Shown: positions 47,721 to 55,954 of the stretch, piece after piece
How the letters are laid out: every line of letters starts with the position of its first letter
Numbering within the stretch: position 1 is the stretch's first letter
DNA from: Cytobacillus solani
GTDB taxonomy: Bacteria; Bacillota; Bacilli; Bacillales; Cytobacillaceae
Direction: 5' to 3'
Length of the DNA stretch: 64,000 nucleotides
Assembly: GCF_001420595.1 (NCBI RefSeq)
Contig: NZ_LJIX01000006.1
Span: 4,885,121-4,949,120 of the forward strand
Translations under genes and position numbers: made by a program
Notes under the pieces: model-generated
Seen by the model: the letters and a program-made list of their open reading frames with translations, nothing else
Told to the model about the DNA's origin: nothing
Database searches by the model: none

Positions 47721-48500
47721 GTCATTATTATTCATAAAGCTCTGCTTCTCCAAGTAATTCAGCACTGTATGTGAAAACTCGATGTGAGATTCTTGCGTAT
47801 ATTTGGCAATTGTATAGACTTGAGCCAGATTCTTTAATCCCAGCCGTTCTGTCATTTCCTTTAGCCTAGGAATGTCCATATAGCGTTTCCATCCCTTTTC
47901 ATTTCTTTCTTTGTAGATCTCTAGAATTTCTTCATCTGAATAATCACGATACTGATCATAGTGAACAAGTCCATGCCTTGGCAATCGATCTCTTGGAGCA
48001 GGGCTTTCTGCAGGATAGCCTAATGAATAACCCACAACTGGTACGACATTGGGCGGTAAGTTTAGCAGTGCACCAATTTGATCACAATTTGCAAGCGTTG
48101 AGCCCATATAACAAATCCCTAGCCCAGCATTCTCTGCTGCTAAGGCACAGTTTTGTGCTGCCAAAGAAGCATCAATAGCACCGATCATAAAGCTCATAAA
48201 ATTATCAAAATGGACAGGTGCATCATTGAGCGAAAGCCATTTTCTCATTCTATTAAAATCAGCACAAAAGGTTAATAGGATAGGTGCATCAACAACCATC
48301 GATTGTTCCATATGTGCGGTGTACAACTTTCGCTTAAGTTCTTTGTCTTTTGTGACGATAATCGAATAAGACTGCATATTTCCGCTTGATGAGGCACGAA
48401 TACCTGCATCTATTATTTGCTCTAGCAGTTCTTGACTTACTTCCCTATCTTCATATTCTCGTATGGATCTGTGTCCAAATATCACATCATTTAATTCCAA
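47700..48500 (-). CDS. NfsA/FRP-type FMN nitroreductase
   Basis: 266 residues. The N-terminal FMN phosphate-binding motif is HRSIREYEDREVSQELLEQIIDAGIRASSSGNMQSYSIIV, then LAAENAGLGICYMGS and VVPVVGYSLGYPAESPAPRDRLPRHGLVHYDQY. It reduces nitroaromatics, quinones or flavins with NAD(P)H. AAGGAG is 8 nt before TTG 48500, which I take as the start. The last residues DREPNRK are encoded by attachment-like repeat E, so the natural C-terminus has probably been altered. Confidence 0.88.
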   Translation of the reverse strand: MELNDVIFGHRSIREYEDREVSQELLEQIIDAGIRASSSGNMQSYSIIVTKDKELKRKLYTAHMEQSMVVDAPILLTFCADFNRMRKWLSLNDAPVHFDNFMSFMIGAIDASLAAQNCALAAENAGLGICYMGSTLANCDQIGALLNLPPNVVPVVGYSLGYPAESPAPRDRLPRHGLVHYDQYRDYSDEEILEIYKERNEKGWKRYMDIPRLKEMTERLGLKNLAQVYTIAKYTQESHIEFSHTVLNYLEKQSFMNNNDREPNRK

Positions 48501-48748
48501 AGCAATCACTCCTTATTAATCTCATATCTAAGGGGTTTAACAATCTTTGCATATATAAAGTTCAATCTATCCATTTGGTTAATACTGTAAGATAGGCGTC
48601 ATTCCTCTTACCCTTGATATAGAAAAATGAATAGACTCTGATAATATTATATCATTATTTTTGAATAATCTGATAAATAAAAAGATTGCCTTTGGAAGAC
48701 TGGCAACTAGTCAAACTTATAATTTTTAGTGGTTTTAACTGGCACTAC

Positions 48749-49711
48749 TTATGGGCAGTATAGGAGTAATCTCCCCTGTAAAACTTCTAAGATTTCTTCC
48801 GGCATTTCCCTGACCTTGATATCCCCACCGAGGAAAAGCAGCCAATTTGTTATTTCGGTCAATTCTTCTGAATGATTAACATGGATAAAAGTCTTTAGAA
48901 TGGCTGTGGTTTGGTAAGGATTCGTATAGGAAATGGAAACTTTTAAAGGATGGTATTTTTTGAACTGGGCAATCGCTTTTGGACCAAGTTCAAGGACCAG
49001 ATTGACTATTTCTTCCTGATTACTAAGTTTTTCTAAAATCTTTTTTTTACTTATTCTTTTTTTCGTCGGGTTTGGTTTAACATCGATGAGATTATCGACA
49101 GTAAAAATCCTCCTCTTTTCATCCTTTAAGTCGAAGCCTTCAATCAGCCAAAGACTTTTTTCACGGTAAAGGTGCAGAAGATAAATTGAATAAGACTTTA
49201 TCGCTTTCTCTTCATTGATGGTAATCAATAAATAGCTATCCAACAGAATGATTTGAATGAGTTTTTCTAACATCGGATGGGGAAGGTCTGACAGATCAAG
49301 TAAATCGGGATTATGAGGGTTGGTCCCTTCAAAAAGCAAGATTTGATTTAATAGAACAAGGTCCTCTTGCTGATTTTCTGAGATGAGGCCTAGTAACTTT
49401 TCAGCTAAAGACTGACGGCTCTTTAGATAGGGGAGTTGTTGATTTCTTGTAGCCATAAATGCAATAAAAAGGGCTTTGATCTCATTATCAGTAAAGCGAA
49501 CAGTAGGCAGGACAGAGTTGCTCATGACAAAATATCCCCCATCCCTTCCAACTTCAGCGACAAGCGGCATCCCCATGGCTTCAATTTCTTTGATATCTCT
49601 AATAGCTGTCGAACGAGAGATGTTAAATTCCCGCATAATTTCAGAAATGGTAAAATGGGCGCGGTTATTGATATACCGCATGATGATATTAATCCGTTCA
49701 ACTTTTTTCAT
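48749..49711 (-). CDS. YafY-type HTH/WYL-domain transcriptional regulator
   Basis: 320 residues. The N-terminal winged helix is RINIIMRYINNRAHFTISEIMREFNISRSTAIRDIKEIEAMGMPLVAEVGRDGGYFV. The middle WYL-like ligand domain shows KSYSIYLLHLYREKSLWLIEGFDLKDEKRRIFTVDNL, and a WCX-type C-terminal part follows. It is divergent from the two small genes at 49823-50789 and is the probable regulator of them. AGGAGG precedes the ATG at 49711. Confidence 0.9.
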   Translation of the reverse strand: MKKVERINIIMRYINNRAHFTISEIMREFNISRSTAIRDIKEIEAMGMPLVAEVGRDGGYFVMSNSVLPTVRFTDNEIKALFIAFMATRNQQLPYLKSRQSLAEKLLGLISENQQEDLVLLNQILLFEGTNPHNPDLLDLSDLPHPMLEKLIQIILLDSYLLITINEEKAIKSYSIYLLHLYREKSLWLIEGFDLKDEKRRIFTVDNLIDVKPNPTKKRISKKKILEKLSNQEEIVNLVLELGPKAIAQFKKYHPLKVSISYTNPYQTTAILKTFIHVNHSEELTEITNWLLFLGGDIKVREMPEEILEVLQGRLLLYCP

Positions 49712-49822
49712 CGGGACCTCCTAAACAGTATCATTTTTTGACATGATTTAAAGCTATTATAAACTCATCAAGTGAAAAGACAAATCATTTGATAAATTTA
49801 ATTTAAAAGGAAGGTTTTGAAA

Positions 49823-50302
49823 ATGACAAATTATACTTTAGAAGAAAAAGAAAGCTTTACTGTATTAGGCATTGGGACTGAACTTAAGAGCGATTATACA
49901 GACTATGCCGGCATTAATAAGGAAAAGGCAGACTTTTGGCAGGCAGTTAAAGAGGACGGAAGGCTTGAAAAATTAAAATCCATCGCCACAAATGATTACA
50001 TCTTTGTCGTAAACGAAGCGGTGAATAACAAGATGATGCATTATGCTGGCGTCATGACAGAAAAGTCACTGCCAGAAGCATCAAGAGTGATTCAATTCCC
50101 TAAAGGGGAATACCTCGTTGTTAAAGGGCAAGCTGAGACAGCGGAAGAGTTAAGTAATCTGCTTACTGGCATTGCCTTTGGTCAAGTTTTGCCAGAAGAA
50201 AAAAATGTCGCTTATGTTGGAGGGCCCAATGCAGCGGTTGAGATGGGGCAGCAAAACGGCTTACTATTTGGTGAAATGTGGATTCCTGTTGTTAGGAAAT
50301 AA
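49823..50302 (+). CDS. GyrI-like / AraC effector-binding-domain protein
   Basis: 159 residues starting MTNYTLEEKESFTVLGIGTEL and ending GGPNAAVEMGQQNGLLFGEMWIPVVRK. This is the stand-alone small-molecule-binding fold (GyrI-like, SHS2 repeats) often encoded next to DeoR/WYL regulators. ATG 49823 follows AAGGAAGG by 8 nt. It may bind or sequester a toxic compound. It is co-transcribed with the next gene (23-nt gap). Confidence 0.8.
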   Translation: MTNYTLEEKESFTVLGIGTELKSDYTDYAGINKEKADFWQAVKEDGRLEKLKSIATNDYIFVVNEAVNNKMMHYAGVMTEKSLPEASRVIQFPKGEYLVVKGQAETAEELSNLLTGIAFGQVLPEEKNVAYVGGPNAAVEMGQQNGLLFGEMWIPVVRK

Positions 50303-50324
50303 AAAGATAATAGGAGGAATGGAA

Positions 50325-50789
50325 ATGTCCTATATCGTTGATTTTAAAAATGTATCTACGGCTGGTTTAGAGTCTTCACCAGCAGCTGAAGCGCTTGCTG
50401 GTTTACGTGCTAATGAAGCCCGTTACTTTATGAACAAATATAAGCATGAATTTACGGTTGTACCAGCTAGCGAGTCCTCAGATACCCTCGATTATGTGAA
50501 CCAAATTTTGAAAGAAGAACGTGATATTGTGTTTGCTGCCAAACCTTTAGAAACGTCACGTTTTCAAGTGGAAGATATCAAATTTGCCTACGTCTTTTAT
50601 GAGGATGGTCTGGGGATCAACGTTATGTATACGGTTAATGATCCAAAGAAGCGGGCTGTTGGTTTTAAGCTTTCTGAGGGGATGGAGGTACCAAAAGAAT
50701 TAGAAGGAAAATTTAAGTTTGCTAGGCAGAAGTCTAAACTAGCTGGAACGATTCGGGGCTCGTTTTTTGTAATCAAAGGAGAATATTAA
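50325..50789 (+). CDS. Conserved protein of unknown function
   Basis: 154 residues beginning MSYIVDFKNVSTAGLESSPA and ending KLAGTIRGSFFVIKGEY. Similar Bacillus proteins are often labelled as phage tail proteins, but there are no phage genes nearby, so I do not adopt that name. It is soluble, with no signal or membrane segment. TAGGAGG lies 7 nt before ATG 50325; an upstream frame start at 50172 overlaps the previous gene and is not credible. It is the last gene of the plus-strand pair next to the WYL regulator. Confidence 0.75.
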   Translation: MSYIVDFKNVSTAGLESSPAAEALAGLRANEARYFMNKYKHEFTVVPASESSDTLDYVNQILKEERDIVFAAKPLETSRFQVEDIKFAYVFYEDGLGINVMYTVNDPKKRAVGFKLSEGMEVPKELEGKFKFARQKSKLAGTIRGSFFVIKGEY

Positions 50790-50860
50790 AGTAAGCAAAA
50801 TTGCAAGAACAAACACAACCATTCATGAAGCAAATAATCATCTAGTCATTCAAATAATAA

Positions 50861-50902
50861 AACAGCACCTCTCCATCCAATTAGAAGGTGCTGTTACTTT
50901 TT
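50861..50902. terminator. Terminator beside attachment-like repeat D
   Basis: AACAGCACCTCT pairs with AGAAGGTGCTGTT (one bulge), then a T-run. It lies about 17 nt before the repeat at 50913. Confidence 0.88.
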
Positions 50903-50912
50903 TTGCGAAAAC

Positions 50913-50953
50913 TTCATTTACTGGTGCGGTTCACCTTGATACATCTAAATGAG
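50913..50953 (-). repeat. rlmH-end attachment-like repeat, copy D
   Basis: The core lacks three bases and has about four substitutions relative to rlmH. It encodes GEPHQ-stop on the minus strand. The outer inverted arms TCATTTA (50914-50920) and TAAATGA (about 50946-50952) are kept. It is the most damaged copy. Confidence 0.65.
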
Positions 50954-50964
50954 TTTTTACTGCT

Positions 50965-51849
50965 TCAGACGTTATTTATACTTTCTACAAACTTCTTCGC
51001 AGCACGCGATAATGGAATATTTTTTAAATAGCATATGCCAATACTCCTTTTGGGGATTTCCTCTTCCAGCCTTATCTCGTATAAATCTTCTCTTTCTAAA
51101 TAATACCTTGAAAACTCTTTTATGACACAAGAAATACCTAAATTTATTTTTGTGAATTCTAAAACTAAATCATATGACCCAAGTTCAAACACTGGTGAAA
51201 CATGAAAGCCCCTCTTTTTAAAGAAATTTTCCACAAACATTCGTGAATTCGATTTCTTTTCTAAAAAAATTAGTGGCATTCCCATTAAATACTCTAAACT
51301 AATCGGTTTATTCGTTAATTTTTTAAATTTTTCTCCACAGACAAAAATATCTTGAATCTCCTTACACGGTATGACTTGAAGGTGGTCGTCATAGATTGGC
51401 AAATTGCATATCCCCATATCTGCCTTTCCAGATTTAATAAAATCACAGATTTCTGTTGTGGTTCCATTTAATATATTTAATTTGATTCCGGGGTATCTTG
51501 CATGAAATTCTTCCAAATAAGGTAATAAAAAATAGCGAGAGATGGTATCTCCAACCCCGATACGTAATTGTCCAGTCTTTAATGTTTTAAATTCTAATAT
51601 TTTTTCTTCTGCTACGTTGATCATTCCTAAAGCTGAATTAATATGCTCATTTAATAATTTTCCTTCATTTGTCAATACTATGCCCTTTGATGTTCGATAG
51701 AAAAGTTGTATTTCTAATTCATTCTCAAGCTTCATAATAGCTTGACTGACCGCAGATTGTGTCATATATAATTCCTGTGCTGCTTTAGAAAAACTTTTAT
51801 TTCGGCTAACGACGTTAAATATACGATATAAATCCAATTTTCCAATCAT
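50965..51849 (-). CDS. LysR-family transcriptional regulator
   Basis: 294 residues. The helix-turn-helix NKSFSKAAQELYMTQSAVSQAIMKLENELEIQLFYRTSKGIVLT is followed by the substrate-binding domain (GQLRIGVGDTISRYFLLPYLEEFHARYPGIKL). It is divergent from the CofE-like gene, with TTATATCA repeated in the intergenic region at about 51863 and 51892, so it probably controls that gene and itself. Confidence 0.93.
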   Translation of the reverse strand: MIGKLDLYRIFNVVSRNKSFSKAAQELYMTQSAVSQAIMKLENELEIQLFYRTSKGIVLTNEGKLLNEHINSALGMINVAEEKILEFKTLKTGQLRIGVGDTISRYFLLPYLEEFHARYPGIKLNILNGTTTEICDFIKSGKADMGICNLPIYDDHLQVIPCKEIQDIFVCGEKFKKLTNKPISLEYLMGMPLIFLEKKSNSRMFVENFFKKRGFHVSPVFELGSYDLVLEFTKINLGISCVIKEFSRYYLEREDLYEIRLEEEIPKRSIGICYLKNIPLSRAAKKFVESINNV

Positions 51850-51985
51850 ATAAGTTCTCCTTATATCAGATATTACAAATATTAATTTTACTTATATCAT
51901 TTTAGAAAGGTATAGTAAACTCATAGCGTTAAAACATAAGTACATAATTCTATATAAAGTGTACTCGATTAGAGGAGAGATTAAA

Positions 51986-53176
51986 TTGACAAGAGCCGTT
52001 GGAACAGTAGTTCGTGGGCTTCGCGGTCCTATCATTAACAAAGGAGATAATATCGAACAAATCGTAGTTGATACAGTAATAAATGCTGCAAAAATCGAAG
52101 GCTTTTCGATAGAGGATCGTGATATTGTAACAGTAACTGAATCCATTGTCGCTCGTGCACAAGGAAACTATGCGACAATTGACGATATAGCAACAGATAT
52201 TAAAGCAAAATTCGGTGACGAAACAATTGGTATCATTTTTCCGATTCTTAGCCGTAATCGATTTGCAAACTGCTTACGAGGGATAGCAAAAGGGGCAAAG
52301 AGTATAGTCTTAATGTTAAGCTATCCATCTGATGAAGTCGGGAACCACCTTGTAGATATCGACGAACTAGACATTAAAGGCATAAATCCATGGACAGATG
52401 TATTATCTGAAGCTCAGTTCCGTGAACATTTCGGTTTTATCCAACATCCATTTACAGGTGTTGATTACATCGAATACTATAAATCCCTGATTCAGGCTGA
52501 AGGTGTAACTTGCGAGGTTATTTTCTCAAACAACCCAAAAACCATTTTAGACTATACAAAGAAGGTATTAACTTGTGATATTCACTCACGTTTCAGAACA
52601 AAACGGATCTTAACAAACCATGGTGCTGAAAAAGTATATGGACTTGATGATATTCTTTCAGAATCAATCAATGATAGCGGCTTTAATGAAGCTTTTGGTC
52701 TACTTGGATCAAACAAAGCAACAGAAGACAGCGTAAAACTATTTCCAAACAATTGTCAACCAATTGTTGATGAGATTCAAGCAAGAATCAAAGAAGTAAC
52801 AGGTAAAACCGTTGAAGTAATGATTTATGGTGATGGGGCATTTAAAGATCCAGTCGGTAAAATTTGGGAGCTTGCGGATCCAGTAGTGTCACCTGCTTAC
52901 ACTAAAGGACTTAATGGTACTCCAAACGAAGTGAAATTGAAATACTTGGCAGATAACAACTTCTCACATCTTCATGGAGAAGAGTTAAAACAAGCTATTT
53001 CTGAATACATCCAGAATAAAAAAGAAGACCTAGTTGGTGCAATGGAGGCACAAGGTACTACACCTCGTAAACTAACAGACCTAATTGGATCATTATCTGA
53101 TTTGACTTCGGGTAGTGGGGACAAAGGAACACCCATAATCTATATTCAAGGTTACTTCGATAACTATACAAAATAA
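51986..53176 (+). CDS. CofE-like protein (coenzyme F420-0:L-glutamate ligase family)
   Basis: 396 residues beginning TRAVGTVVRGLRGPIINKGDNIEQIVVDTVINAA and containing IVTVTESIVARAQGNYATIDDIATDI, the conserved N-terminal region of the F420 gamma-glutamyl ligase family. It lacks the C-terminal nitroreductase-like domain of actinobacterial FbiB. F420 synthesis is not expected in Bacillus-type organisms, and no other F420 genes are seen, so it may join glutamate to another acceptor. AGAGGAGAG lies 6 nt before TTG 51986, preferred over the upstream GTG. It is divergent from a LysR gene. Confidence 0.82.
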   Translation: MTRAVGTVVRGLRGPIINKGDNIEQIVVDTVINAAKIEGFSIEDRDIVTVTESIVARAQGNYATIDDIATDIKAKFGDETIGIIFPILSRNRFANCLRGIAKGAKSIVLMLSYPSDEVGNHLVDIDELDIKGINPWTDVLSEAQFREHFGFIQHPFTGVDYIEYYKSLIQAEGVTCEVIFSNNPKTILDYTKKVLTCDIHSRFRTKRILTNHGAEKVYGLDDILSESINDSGFNEAFGLLGSNKATEDSVKLFPNNCQPIVDEIQARIKEVTGKTVEVMIYGDGAFKDPVGKIWELADPVVSPAYTKGLNGTPNEVKLKYLADNNFSHLHGEELKQAISEYIQNKKEDLVGAMEAQGTTPRKLTDLIGSLSDLTSGSGDKGTPIIYIQGYFDNYTK

Positions 53177-53184
53177 AATAATAC

Positions 53185-53220
53185 AAAAAGGATGTCTCCT
53201 AAATCCAGACATCTTTTTTT
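53185..53220 (+). terminator. Terminator after the CofE-like gene
   Basis: AAAAAGGATGTCT pairs with AGACATCTTTTT (one bulged G), followed by T residues. Confidence 0.88.
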
Positions 53221-53248
53221 ACTTTCATGAATTAATATACTCCATACA

Positions 53249-53406
53249 AAAGTTAGAGTGAAATCTAATTTTTGAGGTGTTTTTCTATGGCTAAGTATAG
53301 TGAAGGATTTAAACAAGCGGATAAAGCAAAAATTGGCAGGTATGAGTCCGGTACAATACCGTATCCATACTAGCCAATTAGCTGCATAATATAAAACTCT
53401 AACTTT
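53249..53406 (+). mobile_element. 158-bp IS3-derived mini-element with terminal inverted repeats
   Basis: AAAGTTAGAGT (53249-53259) and ACTCTAACTTT (53396-53406) are perfect 11-bp terminal inverted repeats. Between them lies the start of an IS3/IS150-type OrfA. This looks like an internally deleted insertion sequence (MITE-like). It sits between the CofE-like terminator and attachment-like repeat C. Target duplications are not obvious. Confidence 0.65.
53287..53373 (+). pseudogene. IS3-family OrfA remnant
   Basis: A 28-codon frame begins MAKYSEGFKQADKAKIG. The first nine residues match the usual MAKYSEEFK start of IS150-group OrfA helix-turn-helix proteins; the rest is lost. It lies inside the 158-bp element bounded by 11-bp inverted repeats. 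Confidence 0.6.
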
Positions 53407-53526
53407 CGGGCGTCACATCAGAAGGGATAGTTGCCTTTCTTTAATACGAGTCCTCAAATAAACTCTGAACGTGTAGAGTGTAGAAACAGTCTATTTAGCT
53501 TCCCGCAAATAGTTATAACAAAAAAA

Positions 53527-53570
53527 CTCATTTACTTATGATACGGTTCCCCGTTATAGTTGTTAATGAG
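53527..53570 (-). repeat. rlmH-end attachment-like repeat, copy C
   Basis: The core at 53527-53552 differs from the rlmH end at one position and encodes GEPYHK-stop on the minus strand. The right arm ends in TAATGAGG (about 53564-53571), the inverse of CCTCATT. Only a weak stem CTATTT/AAATAG (about 53489-53510) takes the place of a terminator. Confidence 0.85.
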
Positions 53571-53610
53571 GTTTATTTTGTATTTGCAATTTTTTCTCTT
53601 TTCTTTCATG

Positions 53611-54222
53611 CTACTTATTCATTTTATTAAGAAAATCCCCTAACAGACTGTCTAGATCATTTTCCATGTCAGCCTGTTGCTCTTCTGCTGTTATCGATTT
53701 GTCTTTTGTTGCTTTTTGCCAATCAAACGTATTTAAATCATCCATTATACTTAAATCTCCGGCATCAGCTTTTTCCTCAAAAGCACTTAAATAGTTACTC
53801 GCTAAGGATGCTTCCGTATCAGGTACCTCTTCGTTCGGCAATTCTTCTTGCAAATACAAGGCATCATTAATATCTAGAGAATTACTATTTAACGATGCAA
53901 GCAAGGCAGTTGTTCGAATGGGATCCGTTAAAAGCTGGTAAACAATCGAACCCAATACGGCCTCCGAATGCTCATGTTTTAACCAATCTCGTTGTGATTT
54001 ACTTAATTTATGAGGAAGAGGAACCGTAATCGTTTCCCGTTCCTTCGAAAAAGATTGTCCAACCCCTTGTAACACAAACTCGGCAATCTTACTCGAAAAA
54101 TTCCTTCTTTCTAATTCCTTTAGCCTTTGTAAATGCCCTAATAGATGATCAGGGGTATCTGAAGGGATACGAAATGAAATGGCTTGCCCTCTCTTAATCT
54201 CCTTTGAACTAGAGCTTTTCAT
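53611..54222 (-). CDS. ParR-like adaptor of a ParMRC partition system
   Basis: 203 residues. The N-terminus (QAISFRIPSDTPDHLLGHLQRLKELERRNFSSKIAEFVLQGV) looks like a ribbon-helix-helix DNA-binding domain. The rest is acidic and low-complexity toward the C-terminus (EEQQADMENDLDSLLGDFLNKMNK), as expected for the filament-contacting tail of ParR. It lies 12 nt downstream of the actin-like parM gene. The assignment rests on RHH features, size and position, not on recognised close homology. Confidence 0.75.
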   Translation of the reverse strand: MKSSSSKEIKRGQAISFRIPSDTPDHLLGHLQRLKELERRNFSSKIAEFVLQGVGQSFSKERETITVPLPHKLSKSQRDWLKHEHSEAVLGSIVYQLLTDPIRTTALLASLNSNSLDINDALYLQEELPNEEVPDTEASLASNYLSAFEEKADAGDLSIMDDLNTFDWQKATKDKSITAEEQQADMENDLDSLLGDFLNKMNK

Positions 54223-54234
54223 ATCATCACCCTA

Positions 54235-55404
54235 TTATTTCTTCACAGGTTCTTGGGATGGTTTAGACTTTTCACTCTTCCTCACAAAATCAGTAATAAG
54301 CTTATAGTAAGCATTCGCCATCATCCAAATACTCTCTTTCTCATCTTCAAAGAAATCAATATTATACCCATCTAGATTATTATTCAATGTTTTAATATAT
54401 TCTTTTAAAACATTCGCTCCCCCACCAACAAAATAGCAGATTTCTGTTTGTGAATTTTTCTGCCATACATTTCGTAATAGACGATATTGTTTTTTTGCTA
54501 GTTCAAGTAAGATCCGATCCGTAATATCATGGACACTTGTCCGACTTCCCTTCACCATAATATGATTCCGGTCATTTTTTCTCGTGATAATTTCGACAAC
54601 ATCACGACGGCTATCTAATTCGATGGCATGTTTCGATCTGATTTCTTCTCTAATAGCCTCTAATGATTCCGATACACCTAGATTAAATCCTTGTGCCTTA
54701 TCATCATCAACATTTCGATTCTTAATGACAGCAATATCTGTCGATAGTCCCCCTATGTCCTGAATGATTATTCTTTTATCAATTAAATCTTTATTAATGA
54801 TTTTTAGCTGGTTGTCCATGACAAGATTAATATAAGCGGCAAACCCTTCGGGATAAATCTTTACTTCATTAAACTTAATATTCACTTTTAAACCTTGATA
54901 TTTAGGAGTAACAAGGAATTCCACCTGATGGACGGAACCAACCAATTTGGAGCGGTATCCAGCGTCCTTACCTTCCTTTACTTCACGTAGTGGGAGGCCA
55001 GTTCCAAGTGTATAATTGGCATCGATAACATTTTTTACTCGTGGGAAAGTATTGCTATTCTCCTCATTTACGGCATCTAATGCTAGAGTGGCAAAAAGCA
55101 TGACCAATGTTTGATCTTCTTCGGATTTAGCGCTTCCTGGATCTAGCTCTGTTGCATTGTCACTTTTTGTTGCCAAATGGCCTACACGGTAGATGGCATT
55201 GTTATCTTTCAATGCAGGGGAGTGAACCTTGATATGTATTCCTTCTAGCGGATTTTTATTATTTAATTCTTCTATTCCAATCACAGGACGATCTTCTGTG
55301 TCTATTCCTACAATATTAGGAATATTTAATTCGTACTCTAATTCACCAAAAATGGCCTTAATGGAGTCATTACCAACATCTACAGCTGCAATTCTAGAGT
55401 TCAT
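54235..55404 (-). CDS. ParM/Alp-family actin-like plasmid segregation ATPase
   Basis: 389 residues of the actin fold: phosphate-1 motif IAAVDVGNDSIKAIFG at the N-terminus, phosphate-2 motif IIQDIGGLSTDIAVIKN near 215, and adenosine motif CYFVGGGANVLKEY near 340. It is related to plasmid StbA/ParM proteins of Bacillus, which polymerise to push DNA copies apart. It is followed by a ParR-like gene and preceded by an iteron region, so a full partition cassette lies on the chromosome between attachment-like repeats C and B. ATG 55404 follows AAGGAATG. Confidence 0.88.
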   Translation of the reverse strand: MNSRIAAVDVGNDSIKAIFGELEYELNIPNIVGIDTEDRPVIGIEELNNKNPLEGIHIKVHSPALKDNNAIYRVGHLATKSDNATELDPGSAKSEEDQTLVMLFATLALDAVNEENSNTFPRVKNVIDANYTLGTGLPLREVKEGKDAGYRSKLVGSVHQVEFLVTPKYQGLKVNIKFNEVKIYPEGFAAYINLVMDNQLKIINKDLIDKRIIIQDIGGLSTDIAVIKNRNVDDDKAQGFNLGVSESLEAIREEIRSKHAIELDSRRDVVEIITRKNDRNHIMVKGSRTSVHDITDRILLELAKKQYRLLRNVWQKNSQTEICYFVGGGANVLKEYIKTLNNNLDGYNIDFFEDEKESIWMMANAYYKLITDFVRKSEKSKPSQEPVKK

Positions 55405-55499
55405 CTTTAATCATTCCTTTTTATTTATTTCTTTACTATTAAAAAGGCTATAAGAGATTACTAGATTCTACAATGAGCTTTACCCAAAAGATATACAAC

Positions 55500-55665
55500 T
55501 GTAAACACTTCGTAAACTATGGCTATTTGTAGACATTTCCGTAATCTTTAGCAACAAACCTGTATACATCCTACAGCGACAAGATGTATACAGGTTTGTT
55601 TACTTGTAAACACTTTTGCATACAATCTGATTACAAAATGTAGACGTGTAAACACTTTTGTATAC
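55500..55665. repeat. Iterons and inverted repeat upstream of parM: candidate parC centromere
   Basis: Copies of TGTARACAYTTYYGTA are present at 55500-55517, 55528-55545, 55605-55623 and 55647-55665, with a partial copy at 55639. Between the second and third copy lies a perfect 14-bp inverted repeat, AACCTGTATACATC (55557-55570) and its complement (55583-55596), with a 12-nt loop. Repeated 18-bp units directly upstream of parM are the expected ParR-binding centromere. Confidence 0.75.
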
Positions 55666-55748
55666 TTCATATTTTTCGTAAATGATTGAGAAGTTATCAT
55701 TATCAACCTCTTGAAAAAACATGATGTATTTATCATTTTCCACCCTAT

Positions 55749-55785
55749 AAAAAGGGAGAATGCTTGCGCATTCTCCCTTTTTAAT
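55749..55785. terminator. Terminator beside attachment-like repeat B
   Basis: AAAAAGGGAGAATGC and GCATTCTCCCTTTTT form a perfect 15-bp stem with a four-base loop, flanked by A- and T-runs. It lies 38 nt before the repeat at 55821. Confidence 0.93.
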
Positions 55786-55820
55786 ATATTTTTTAAATTC
55801 CCGCCTTAGTTTCTAAAAAA

Positions 55821-55866
55821 CTCATTTACTTATGGTACGGTTCTCCGTAACTGGTCTATCGGCGAA
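55821..55866 (-). repeat. rlmH-end attachment-like repeat, copy B
   Basis: The core at 55821-55846 differs from the rlmH end at one position and encodes GEPYHK-stop on the minus strand. The inner hairpin TACGG-TTCT-CCGTA is perfect. The right arm (GTAACTGGTCTATCGGCG) matches that of copy F. Confidence 0.87.
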
Positions 55867-55954
55867 AATTCACCACGGCACTTAACCGGCAACCATCTTT
55901 ATAGTAATGACCCATAACCATATTCACAGGATCTTTATCACAAACATGTGCAAC

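Noticed and set aside
50172-50789. Long version of the unknown gene starting at 50172
   Set aside because: It would overlap the GyrI-like gene by 130 nt in another frame, while a strong ribosome site lies right before ATG 50325.
50325-50789. Phage tail protein label for the 154-residue protein
   Set aside because: No phage structural, packaging or lysis genes are nearby. The gene sits in a regulator/effector module, so the label is not supported here.
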